Assembly (NCBI GenBank): GCA_036796215.1
Contig: DAIRDJ010000038.1
Location: 1-30,099 of the forward strand
DNA length: 30,099 bases
From: SLRI01 sp036796215
GTDB taxonomy: Bacteria; Pseudomonadota; Alphaproteobacteria; Geminicoccales; Geminicoccaceae
Reading direction: 5' to 3'
Part shown: in pieces, positions 22,792 to 30,099 of the stretch
How positions within the stretch are numbered: the stretch's first letter is position 1
How the letters are laid out: each line of letters opens with the position of its first letter
Translations under genes and position numbers: made by a program
Notes under the pieces: model-generated
Database searches by the model: none
What the model was told of the DNA's origin: nothing
What the model saw: only the letters and a program-made list of their open reading frames with translations

Positions 22792-24063
22792 TCAGACCTG
22801 ACCCACGCGCTTGTGTTGCGCTTCCACACGGGCGAGCCCGAGCCCGGCCGCGACCACGACCGCAGCGGCAAGGGCGAAGAGGACGAAGTCCGCAGCATAG
22901 GCCGCTGGGTCATAGACCCGATGGCCGCCGACCGTCTCGCCGCTCCAGAGCGCGTCGAGCACCATGCCGAACACCGTCTGCGCACCAGCACCGACCAGCA
23001 GCACCGAACTGTTGACGATGCCCAGCGCGCGACCGGCGGCGGCGGTGCCGAAGACCGTGCGGACGATGGCAAAGGCGATGATCATGGCCCCACCGCCGAG
23101 ACCAAGCGCCAGCATCAGCAGCAAGGCGACGGCCAGGGGCAAGGTCGGCTGGAACACGAACGGCAGCCAGAGCAGGCAGTTGAGTGCTGCAACGACGAGG
23201 ATCAGCCGGGCGCGGCTGCCGACCCGATCGGCCAAGGCACCGAGCACCGGCCCACCGATCGCCCAGGCGACCAGCATCAGCGAGGTCAGCGTTGCAGCGG
23301 TCGTCCGCTCGAGCCCGTGCACCTGGCCGAAGCAGGGCAAACCCCAAAGCCCGGCGAAGGCGAGGATGGGGGCCCCGGTGAGGCCCGTGACGGTGACCAG
23401 GAGCCAGGTCTCGGGTCGGACGAGAATGCCGACGAGCCCCATGTCCGCTGTGGCCGGCGTGGCTGCGCCCGCGGCTGCGGGCGGCATTGCGCCGGTCTCC
23501 CCCGACAGTGGTGGGCGATCGCGGACGATGGCGAAGACGAGGGCCGCGAGCAGGGCCCCGGCGATACCCATGACGAAGAGCGTCTGACGCCAGCCGAAGC
23601 TGTCGACCACGAGAGAAAGCGGGACCTGGGCACCGACGGCGCCCGCCGTGCCGGCGGCGAGCGTGGGGCCGGCCAAGAGACCGAAGCGCTGCAGCGGAAA
23701 CCATGCCGACGCCAGCTTCAGCGTGCCGATATAGCCAACCGCGACCCCGCCGCCGATCAGGGCTCGGGCAATCAGCGCCGTCCAGAGCCCGGTGGCGAGC
23801 GCGAAGAGGATCCCGCGCATGGCCGCGGTGACCGCCCCGAGGGTGAGCAGCAGCCGTGCCCCGTAGCGGTCGATCAACACCCCCAAGGGCACCTGCAGGG
23901 CCGCGTAGGTGTAGAAGTAGCTCGCCGACAGCGTGCCCATCAGCGTCGCGTCGAGGGCAAAGGCGAGCATCAGGTCGTCGACGATGACCGACGGTGCCAC
24001 CCTTTGGAAAAAGCCCTAGGCGTAGAACCCGGCGGCGATCGTCCAGGCGCGTCTCGACTGCAT
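22792..24063 (-). pseudogene. MFS transporter with an amber codon in the first membrane helix
   Basis: From the ATG at 24063 the sequence reads MQSRRAWTIAAGFYA, then TAG (24016-24018), then GFFQRVAPSVIVDDLMLAFA and about 400 further residues with no other lesion. The full product would have 12 helices, with the MFS loop LGVLIDRYGARLLLT between TM2 and TM3 and ADRVGSRARLI between TM8 and TM9. Related transporters read F(Y)GFFxRVxPSV at TM1, so the stop replaces an aromatic residue. A restart at GTG 24000 would give 402 residues but lose half of TM1. Hence a recent pseudogene, a read-through gene or a sequencing error. Substrate unknown. Confidence 0.75.
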
Positions 24064-24193
24064 CCCCAAGGACCACTCTCCCGCTGTCGCCGCGCTGGCG
24101 CCCCGCTGCCGCTGCGCGATCGCCCGCTGGTCTTCCAAGCCGGCACGGACGATCCCCCTGGCGATGCCGACAGCCGCGCGCTAGAGGACAGGG

Positions 24194-25129
24194 ATGCGAG
24201 ACGAGAAGCAAGAGGGCGCACCGGCAAGGCAGCCATGCGCCGAGCCACGAGCCGAGGCTGGCTTCGGCACGCCGCACATGGTGCCGGGCGAGCCCGAGCC
24301 GCCCGCCCGCCCCCTGGTCGAGCTCGTCGAGGCCGGCGACCGGCCCGTCATCCTGCTTTGCGATCATGCGGGCTTTGTCGTGCCAGCAGCGGTGGGTGAA
24401 CTCGGCATCAGCCGGGTCAACCTGATGCGGCATATCGGCTGGGACATCGGTGCTGCCGCCGTCACCCGCGACCTCGCGGCGCGGCTTAAGGCAACGGCAC
24501 TCTTCAACCACGTCTCGCGGCTGGTGATCGACGTCAACCGGCGGCCACGCACCGTCACCTCGATCCCGGCGATCAGCGACGGCTGTGTCATCCCGAACAA
24601 CCAGCATCTCGTGGCGGCCGAGGTCGACCGCCGCATCCGCGACTACTTCCTTCCCTACCACAAGGCCGTGGCCCGGCGGATCACGGCGTTCCGACGGCGG
24701 GGCCAGGTCCCGGCGATCATTTCGATCCACAGCTTCACCGCGCATCTCGACGGTGAGGATCGGCCCTGGCAGGTGGGCGTGCTCTGGCGCGGCGACCGTC
24801 GCCTCGCCGGGCCCGTGCTCGAGCGGCTTCAGACCGAGCCCGGCCTCGTCGTCGGCGACAATCAGCCCTATTCCGGCCAGCGCGAGTTCGGCTTCACCGT
24901 CACCTTCCACGCCCAGCGCACCCGGCTGCCGCACATCATGTTCGAGCTCCGCCAGAACGAGATCGAGAGGCCGGCCGGTGTTGCCCGCTACGCCACCCTG
25001 GTCGGCGACTGCCTCGAACCCACGCTCGCCGATCCCGACCTCTACAGCATCTTCGAGGGCGACAATCTGCCCACCACAGGGGGAATCCGCGCATGGCGCC
25101 ACGCCGGCCACATCTCACCCTTGGGATAG
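24194..25129 (+). CDS. N-formylglutamate amidohydrolase family protein
   Basis: 311 residues. The first 40 are proline-rich and non-conserved. The FGase domain follows: VILLCDHAGFVVP (52-64), RHIGWDIGAAAV (79-90), FNHVSRLVIDVNR (104-116), IISIHSFTAHLDG with a metal-ligand histidine, and FELRQNEIE. The founding family member hydrolyses N-formyl-L-glutamate to formate and glutamate at the end of the histidine pathway; relatives act on other N-acyl amino acids. No histidine-degradation genes are near. Its last 37 bases overlap the start of the GCS2-type ligase gene, implying coupled translation and perhaps substrate flow of free glutamate. Confidence 0.87.
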   Translation: MRDEKQEGAPARQPCAEPRAEAGFGTPHMVPGEPEPPARPLVELVEAGDRPVILLCDHAGFVVPAAVGELGISRVNLMRHIGWDIGAAAVTRDLAARLKATALFNHVSRLVIDVNRRPRTVTSIPAISDGCVIPNNQHLVAAEVDRRIRDYFLPYHKAVARRITAFRRRGQVPAIISIHSFTAHLDGEDRPWQVGVLWRGDRRLAGPVLERLQTEPGLVVGDNQPYSGQREFGFTVTFHAQRTRLPHIMFELRQNEIERPAGVARYATLVGDCLEPTLADPDLYSIFEGDNLPTTGGIRAWRHAGHISPLG

Positions 25130-26235
25130 AGGAGGAGTATCTGATCGTCGAGCGGGCCACGGGCGAGCTCGCGATCAGCCCGCCGCCGGGCTTCATGGCC
25201 GCCTGCCGCGAGGCCTTGGGGCCGCAGGTTACCCACGAGCTGCTGCAGGCCCAGGTCGAGATCGGCACCTCCGTTTGCCGCGACGTCGGCAGTGTGCGCC
25301 GCGAGCTCGCCGGCCTCAGGCGCACCATCGCCGACTGTGCCGCGGACTTCGACCTGGCGCTCATGGCCGTCTCGACCCACCCCTCGGCCAGCTGGCGGGT
25401 GCAAAAAAGCGTCGATCTCGACCGCTACCGCATCCTGACCGAGGATTTCCAGGCCCTGGCCCGGCGGCTCGTGGTCTGTGGCATGCACATCCATGCCGGG
25501 ATCGACGACGACGAGCTGCGCATCGACCTGATGAACCAGGCCACCTACTTCCTGCCGCATCTTCTGGCACTCAGCACCTCCTCGCCCTTCTGGGAGGGCC
25601 AGGACACCGGGCTCAAGGCCTTTCGCCCGACCATCTTCGGCGACCTGCCGCGCTCCGGCATCCCCGAGCGCTTTTCGAGCTATGCCGACTGGCAGGGCCT
25701 GTTGGCCGACCTCGACGAGATCGGTATTTGCGACGATCCGACCAAGATCTGGTGGGACATCCGTCCCTCGGTCAAGCATCCGACCCTCGAGATGCGGGTC
25801 TGCGATCTCTGCACCAGGCTGGAGGATGCGATCACCATCGCCGCCATCTACCAGTCGCTGCTCGCCTACCTCTATCGCCTGCGCGCCACGAACCAGACCT
25901 GGCGGCACTACCGCCACATGCTGCTGCAGGAGAACAAGTGGCGCGCCCAGCGCTTCGGCGTCGGCGGCACTCTTGCCGACTACGGCAGGCGCCGCCTCGT
26001 CCCCTTCGCCGAGCTGATGGACGAGCTGATCGAGATCCTGAAGGACGACGCGGCCGAGCTCGGCTGCCTCGAGGAACTGCAGCGCGCCCGCGAGATCGTC
26101 CAGGGCGGCACCAGCGCCGACCAACAGCTCCGCATCTACCAGGCGGCGATCGCCGCCGGTGCGGAGCCCGCCGCAGCCCGCCGCAAGGTGGTCGACTGGC
26201 TGATCGAGGCATCGCTCGAGGACGTGCCGGCTTGA
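25093..26235 (+). CDS. Carboxylate-amine ligase, glutamate-cysteine ligase 2 family (YbdK-like)
   Basis: This 380-residue ATP-grasp-like GCS2 protein shows LTLGIEEEYLIVE (8-20), the family's opening ATP/metal motif; VVCGMHIHAGIDDDELRIDLM, equivalent to GxHVHVGI; STSSPFWEGQDTGLKAFRP; and WWDIRPSVKHPTLEMRVCDL, all conserved. It ligates glutamate to an amine with ATP; YbdK has weak glutamate-cysteine ligase activity and its true acceptor is unknown. The start at 25093 is supported by the motif position and lies inside the previous gene. The pairing with a formylglutamate hydrolase suggests glutamate release followed by gamma-glutamyl ligation. Confidence 0.9.
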   Translation: MAPRRPHLTLGIEEEYLIVERATGELAISPPPGFMAACREALGPQVTHELLQAQVEIGTSVCRDVGSVRRELAGLRRTIADCAADFDLALMAVSTHPSASWRVQKSVDLDRYRILTEDFQALARRLVVCGMHIHAGIDDDELRIDLMNQATYFLPHLLALSTSSPFWEGQDTGLKAFRPTIFGDLPRSGIPERFSSYADWQGLLADLDEIGICDDPTKIWWDIRPSVKHPTLEMRVCDLCTRLEDAITIAAIYQSLLAYLYRLRATNQTWRHYRHMLLQENKWRAQRFGVGGTLADYGRRRLVPFAELMDELIEILKDDAAELGCLEELQRAREIVQGGTSADQQLRIYQAAIAAGAEPAAARRKVVDWLIEASLEDVPA

Positions 26236-26296
26236 GGTCCAGGCAACGCAGCGCCATCTGGCCGCTCGAGCGAGAACCACAACCAAGGAACACCCG

Positions 26297-26608
26297 ATGC
26301 CCGACATCGATGCCCAGAGCCGTACCGAGCTCGAAGCCGCGGCCTTCCGCCGGCTGGTCCAGCATTTCCGCGACCGGCCGGACGTGCAGAACATCGACCT
26401 CATGAACCTCTCGGGCTTCTGCCGGAACTGTCTCTCGAAATGGTACAAGGCGGCAGCCGAGGAGAAGGGACTCGAGCTCTCCTACGACGAGGCGCGAGAG
26501 GTGATCTACGGCATGCCCTACGACGAGTGGAAGGCCAGGCACCAGACCGAGGCGACGCCGGAGCAGCAGGCCGCCTTCGCCAAGAGCCACGCTACGACAG
26601 GCCATTGA
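26297..26608 (+). CDS. DUF1244 family protein
   Basis: This 103-residue soluble protein matches the DUF1244 pattern: LEAAAFRRLVQHFRDRPDVQNIDLMNL, then SGFCRNCLSKWYKAAAEEKG with two cysteines three apart (FCRNC), and YDEAREVIYGMPYDEWKARHQ. The family is widespread in proteobacteria and has no established function; the CxxC-like pair could bind a metal. AAGGA precedes the ATG. It lies 61 bases after the ligase gene, probably in the same operon, and is followed by the palindromic repeat at 26640. Confidence 0.88.
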   Translation: MPDIDAQSRTELEAAAFRRLVQHFRDRPDVQNIDLMNLSGFCRNCLSKWYKAAAEEKGLELSYDEAREVIYGMPYDEWKARHQTEATPEQQAAFAKSHATTGH

Positions 26609-26639
26609 GCGCCGAGCTTCGATGGTAGGATGAAAAGAC

Positions 26640-26672
26640 GCGGGGAAGATGATCCTCCCCGCGGCCCCACCA
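26640..26672. repeat. REP-like interspersed palindrome, copy 2
   Basis: This is an inverted copy of 11058-11089. Read on the minus strand: TGGTGGGGCC (26672-26663), then GCGGGGAGGAT-C-ATCTTCCCCGC (26662-26640). The single change in the stem gives a G-U pair in the minus-strand RNA, so pairing survives. It lies 32 bases past the DUF1244 stop and may end that operon. Confidence 0.7.
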
Positions 26673-26787
26673 GAACTGTTGTTCGGTGAAAGCGGCACTT
26701 GCTCGCCGGGCAAAAATGAACGATCGTCTTTGTTGTGATGAAATCAGTGCCGGGGCAACCGGTGCGATGCATCAGGGGGAGACGACG

Positions 26788-27942
26788 ATGCCACGGGTGC
26801 AGTTGCAGCGATTTGTCGATTTTGCACGACCGAAAGTGACGGCGGACGACGGTGACGGTGGGGTGATGCTGAACCGTCGGCATGCGCTGGGGCTGGGCGC
26901 CGCCATGGCGGTCGGCGGGGCGCTCGCCCCCGCTGCCATGGCCCGCGATTTCTCGCCGGGTGCCGCCCCCGTCCGCTACCCCGAGCCGGATGTCGTGGTG
27001 CTCGACGGACGGTTCCGGGCGAAGCTCGGCAATGCCCCCATCCAGCGGCTCTACCACGGCACGCTCTGGGCCGAGGGTCCCGCCTGGAACGGCGTCGGCC
27101 GCTACCTCGTCTGGTCGGACATTCCCAGCAACGAGCAGCTGCGCTGGCTCGAGGAGGACGGCCACGTCGGCCGCCGCTTCCGCTCGCCCTCACGGCACAG
27201 CAATGGCAACACCTTCGACTTCCAGGGCCGGCAAATCGCCTTTTGTCACTTCCCGCGCGAGGTCATCCGTTACGAGCACGACGGCAGCGTCACCGTGCTC
27301 GCCGATGTCGACGCGGAAGGCCGCGGCTTCAACGCGCCCAATGACGGCATGGTCCACCCGAACGACGGCTCGATCTGGTTCACCGATCCCGGCTATGGTG
27401 CGCTGATGAACTACGAGGGCGAGCGCGTGCCCGAGGCCGCCGAAAGCCCGCAGCCCTTCATCAAGGAAGCCATCTACCGGATCGACGCGCAGACCGGGGC
27501 GATCAAGAAGGTGGCGGACGAGCCCTTCAAGCCCAACGGCATGTGCTTCAGCCACGACTACACCAAGGTCTACGTCGCCGACACCGGTCCCTCGCACTAC
27601 TCCGAGGCCGAGGCCAAGATCTGGGTCTACGACGTCGAGGGCGACAGCCTGACCAACCCACGGACCTTCGCCACGACCGAGCTCGACGGCCAGTCCGGCT
27701 TCGCCGACGGGCTGCGCTGCGACGAGGACGGCAATGTCTGGGCCGGCATGGGCTGGGTCGGCGACGGCTATGACGGCGTGCACATCTTCGCCCCCGGCGG
27801 TGACCGCATCGGCCAGATCCGCCTGCCCGAGATCTGCGCCAATATCAGCTTCGGCGGGTCGAAGCGGAACCGGCTCTTCATGGCCGCGAGCAGCTCGCTC
27901 TACGCGGTCTATGTCGAAACCCGGGGCGCCCATGTCACCTAA
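26788..27942 (+). CDS. SMP-30/gluconolactonase-like beta-propeller protein, Tat-exported
   Basis: 384 residues from the ATG at 26788, with GGGGGAGA 5 bases upstream. A twin-arginine signal is visible (MLNRRHALGLGAAMAVGGAL, 27-46) after an unusually long 26-residue N-region. The mature protein is a six-bladed propeller: LWAEGPAWNGVGRYLVWSDI, SRHSNGNTFDFQGRQIAFCH, RGFNAPNDGMVHPNDGSIWF, EPFKPNGMCFSHDYTKVYVA, FADGLRCDEDGNVWAGMG. The acidic and Asn residues of these blades form the divalent-metal site of lactonases in this family. It probably hydrolyses sugar or other lactones in the periplasm. The signal may also be lengthened by a wrong start; ATG 26866 (MLNRR) is the alternative. Confidence 0.88.
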   Translation: MPRVQLQRFVDFARPKVTADDGDGGVMLNRRHALGLGAAMAVGGALAPAAMARDFSPGAAPVRYPEPDVVVLDGRFRAKLGNAPIQRLYHGTLWAEGPAWNGVGRYLVWSDIPSNEQLRWLEEDGHVGRRFRSPSRHSNGNTFDFQGRQIAFCHFPREVIRYEHDGSVTVLADVDAEGRGFNAPNDGMVHPNDGSIWFTDPGYGALMNYEGERVPEAAESPQPFIKEAIYRIDAQTGAIKKVADEPFKPNGMCFSHDYTKVYVADTGPSHYSEAEAKIWVYDVEGDSLTNPRTFATTELDGQSGFADGLRCDEDGNVWAGMGWVGDGYDGVHIFAPGGDRIGQIRLPEICANISFGGSKRNRLFMAASSSLYAVYVETRGAHVT

Positions 27943-28135
27943 CGCTTTGGCCCGGCGGAGCTTCGGGTCGGCCGTGCCGCAGCAGCGCGAGACAGATCTC
28001 GACAGTCGCGTCGGTCGCGGCGCCCACGACCGCGGCCAGGGTGCATCCTGCAACGGCACCTAGTCGAGCGAGGCGAGCGCCGGCTGATCGATCGCTCGCA
28101 GCCGCAACTGCTCGCGGGCGAGCCCTGTGCCGCGC
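27943..28135. other. Short convergent intergenic region
   Basis: Lies between the ends of the SMP-30-like and sirtuin genes. I see no gene and no clear hairpin with a T run. Confidence 0.4.
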
Positions 28136-28846
28136 TCACCGCAGCCCCGCCAAGACCTCCCCGACGAGGGCCGGAACGACCGTGCCGGCCGGGCCCAGGC
28201 GGCATTCGGCGAAGGCCGAGCGCACCGCCGACGGCTCCAGATTGAGCTCGATCGTGTGCGCCCGGCCGATATCGCGTACCACCTCGACGAACCCGGCCGC
28301 CGGGTAGACGTGCCCCGAAGTGCCGACGGCAACGAAGAGGTCACAGGTCTGCAGGGTCGCCATGATCCGCTCCATCTCGAGCGGCATCTCGCCGAACCAG
28401 ACGATGGCCGGGCGCAGGCTGGCCGTGGCACCACAGGCAGGGCAGGGGGTCGGGGTGCCGAGATCGCCGAGCCACAGCCGCTCGTCCCCGCAAGCCTGGC
28501 AGCGCACCCGGCGGATCTGCCCATGCATGTGCACCACCTGCCGGCTGCCCGCGCGCTCGTGCAGGTCGTCGATGTTTTGCGTCACCACGAGCACGCGGCC
28601 CGGCCACTCGGCCTCGAGCCTGGCCAGCGCCAGATGCGCCGGATTGGGCTTGATCGAGGGATCGTGCAGCTGCCGCCGGCGCTGATTGTAGAAGCGATGC
28701 ACCACCTCCGGATCACGGGCGAAGGCCTCGGGTGTGGCCACATCCTCCACCCGGTGGCCTTCCCAGAGCCCGCCCGCACCGCGAAACGTCGCGAGGCCGG
28801 ACTCCGCTGAGATCCCGGCGCCGGTCAGCACCACGATCGAGCCCAT
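28136..28846 (-). CDS. Sirtuin (NAD-dependent protein deacylase), class III/SIRT5-like
   Basis: 236 residues: GAGISAESGLATFRGAGGLW (9-28) is the NAD site, TQNIDDLH (89-96) and His108 of VHMHG (105-109) form the active centre, Cys116, Cys119, Cys135 and Cys138 bind zinc, and VGTSGHVYPAAGF (174-186) closes the pocket. FYNQR (52-56) supplies the Tyr and Arg of the YxxR motif that in SIRT5 and CobB recognises succinyl- and malonyl-lysine, so desuccinylation is likely. I give the ATG at 28846; a TTG at 28861 is better spaced from GAGGAG and would add five residues. Confidence 0.92.
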   Translation of the reverse strand: MGSIVVLTGAGISAESGLATFRGAGGLWEGHRVEDVATPEAFARDPEVVHRFYNQRRRQLHDPSIKPNPAHLALARLEAEWPGRVLVVTQNIDDLHERAGSRQVVHMHGQIRRVRCQACGDERLWLGDLGTPTPCPACGATASLRPAIVWFGEMPLEMERIMATLQTCDLFVAVGTSGHVYPAAGFVEVVRDIGRAHTIELNLEPSAVRSAFAECRLGPAGTVVPALVGEVLAGLR

Positions 28847-29100
28847 GGGCGGCAGCAACAAGGGACCGTTCTCCTCAGGTGTTACCAGACCTGTTGAGCA
28901 CGCCGATGGCCGAGACGGCAAGCGCCGAGATGGCCGATCGGTCCGACAACGCTGGCGCCGGACCGATCGACAAGAATTCTACTTTTAGTTGAAAAACGAG
29001 TCGAGCTGGCTGTAGACCAGCACGGCGCCCGCAGGCGGTCCCGCAAGGGACTGAAACCACCGTCCGCATCGCCCGGCAAGCCTAGCCAGGTGGATCCTCG
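28847..29100. other. Intergenic region with a lone hairpin
   Basis: No gene seen. GTCCC-GCAA-GGGAC followed by TGAAAC (29038-29057) forms a tight stem with a GNRA tetraloop. It resembles the end of some CRISPR repeats but occurs once only. Confidence 0.45.
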
Positions 29101-29832
29101 GTGCGCCTGCATGCTGCTGAACGCCTGAGTGTCGCGGTCATCGCCGTCCTTTTCGCCGCCAATCTCCTGATCGCCCATCTCGCCGATCGGGTCGTCCTCT
29201 GGAGCGAGTAGCGCGGCATGTACCTGATCGGCCCCTCGTCATCGGCCTGCTCGGGACGGTCTATCGCCTCACCAGGCGCAGCGAGGCCGTGGCCCGGAGC
29301 CTGCTCGCCATCACCATCATGATCTTCTTCACGCATGCCGGTGGGATCTTCAATCACTTGCTGTTCCCGCTGCAGCGCCCGCTGATCGATCAAACCCTGT
29401 TCGCCTGGGACGCGTGGCTCGGCTACGACTGGGTCGTCTTCGTCGAGCTCGTGGCATTTTGGCCGGCCCTCGGCCGGGCCCTGGGCCATGTCTACGACAG
29501 CTCGCTCTGGCAGCTCCTGCTCGTCATCCTGGGCCGCGGTTTCAGCGAGCGGGCGATCCAGGTGCACCGCTTCCTTCTGGTCGGCGTGCTCGGTGGCTGC
29601 GCCACCATCCTCTTCTGGTGGCTCGCCCCGAGCTTCGGCCCGGCCGCCCACCTCGAGGTCACCGACGAGGTGGCCCGCAGCATCCGGCTTCGGGTCGATG
29701 CGCAATACGGTGTGGCCTTGAACCGCCTGACCGTCGAGGGGCTCGCGGTCATCCGGCCGGAATCGATCCTCGGGGTGATCGCCGTCCCCTCGTTTCACAC
29801 CGTCATGGCCTGCATGGCCGTCTGGTTCAGCT
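29101..29832 (+). pseudogene. PAP2/phosphatase-type membrane protein, broken and truncated
   Basis: GTG at 29101 (AGGTGGA upstream) starts VRLHAAERLSVAVIAVLFAA, then NLLIAHLADRVVLWSE, followed by TAG (29209-29211) and RGMYLIGP. From about 29235 the protein continues one frame over: LVIGLLGTVYRLTRRSEAVA, TIMIFFTHAGGIFNHLLFPL, a middle with further membrane helices, and VIAVPSFHTVMACMAVWFSW, whose SFHT is the catalytic-histidine motif of PAP2-type phosphatases. The family normally continues with the last helices and a second histidine, but an unrelated IS fragment takes over at about 29830. So there are three lesions: nonsense, frameshift and 3' truncation. Confidence 0.8.
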
Positions 29833-30003
29833 GGCCACCAACCGCTCCCGCACCGCCCGGTCGAGCCGGTCGGCCCGCCCGAAACTGTGCACCACCCGGG
29901 CCTCGACATGGCCCTTCTCCGGATGCCGCGCATTCTCGGCCAGCGCCAGCTACCGTACCACGCTGCCGTCCTTGTTCCGCCGCTGGGTCGTTCGAAGATA
30001 CAT
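29830..30003 (-). pseudogene. N-terminal fragment of an IS1634-type transposase
   Basis: Read leftward from the ATG at 30003: MYLRTTQRRNKDGSVVR, then TAG (29950-29952), LALAENARHPEKGHVEAR, VVHSFGRADRLDRAVRERLV. This is the conserved start of IS1634-family transposases, where the stop position is normally an aromatic residue (VxYLQLAHN). The match ends where the PAP2 gene begins (about 29830), so only 58 codons remain. The 96 bases to its right show no gene and should contain the IS end, but I could not define the inverted repeat. Confidence 0.75.
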
Positions 30004-30099
30004 GCCCACTTTGGATAGCATGTTCACGAAGAGCCCGTTTGAAAAGTTGTTGGGCGGAATCAGTCTGTCATGACACTCCCAGTGCTGCCCGGAACGAGG

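Noticed and set aside
22618..24399. 593-codon plus-strand open frame over the MFS gene
   Set aside because: Charged, repetitive translation without domains; the minus strand encodes clear membrane helices.
29038..29057. CRISPR-repeat-like GTCCCGCAAGGGACTGAAAC
   Set aside because: It occurs once, with no second copy, spacers or cas genes, so it is only a hairpin.

Overview
The window looks like a mosaic from a GC-rich alphaproteobacterium. The right two thirds (about 11.1-29.8 kb) carry gene types common in that class: an ELM1-family protein, a DUF1244 protein, an N-formylglutamate amidohydrolase next to a GCS2-type ligase, and a TIGR01459-like HAD hydrolase. Leucine there is often CTC. The left third (0.5-9.5 kb) prefers CTG and reads like Rhodobacteraceae-type DNA. 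An AT-richer edge bounds it on the left, and repeat-rich, gene-poor DNA bounds it on the right. I infer a transferred catabolic island in a different host background. No family-level identification is possible without database searches.

Left island (1-9.6 kb). A divergent control region at 3421-3540 separates two operons. The leftward one encodes an isopropylmalate/tartrate-dehydrogenase-like enzyme, a Gfo/Idh/MocA oxidoreductase and a GntR/FCD repressor. The rightward one encodes a complete tripartite tricarboxylate transporter (TctC, TctB, TctA), an ABM-fold protein, an aldo/keto reductase, a lactonase-like metallo-beta-lactamase-fold hydrolase and the decayed start of a four-carbon-acid-sugar kinase (OtnK/DUF1537 type). 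Together they suggest uptake and oxidation of an unidentified sugar acid or lactone. A second copy of the control-region core lies at the left edge, close to a MITE-like pair of 27-bp inverted repeats.

Junction (9.6-11.1 kb). This stretch holds hairpins, short direct repeats, a CCCGGG-centred degenerate repeat, a formylglycine-generating-enzyme-like fragment, a terminator and a palindromic interspersed repeat. The interspersed repeat recurs in inverted orientation at 26.64 kb.

Host-like section (11.1-29.8 kb). After a HAD hydrolase, an SDR and a small membrane protein comes a tight rightward cluster (14.0-19.1 kb): sulfotransferase, GT8-like glycosyltransferase, LpxL-like acyltransferase, second sulfotransferase and ELM1-like protein. 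It is a plausible but unassigned route to a sulfated, acylated glycoconjugate. Decayed IS1595- and IS3-like fragments follow. A leftward set (20.6-22.7 kb) then encodes an L,D-transpeptidase, a small Ala-rich lipoprotein ending in Lys, and a second L,D-transpeptidase, a layout that suggests a Braun-lipoprotein-like envelope tether. Next come an MFS gene with an amber codon in TM1, formylglutamate deformylase plus GCS2 ligase, DUF1244, a Tat-exported SMP-30-like protein and a SIRT5-like sirtuin. The right edge has a PAP2-type membrane gene broken by a stop and a frameshift and cut off by an IS1634-type transposase fragment.

The two most interesting loci are the lipoprotein flanked by L,D-transpeptidases and the double-sulfotransferase cluster. 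No rRNA, tRNA or CRISPR array was seen.
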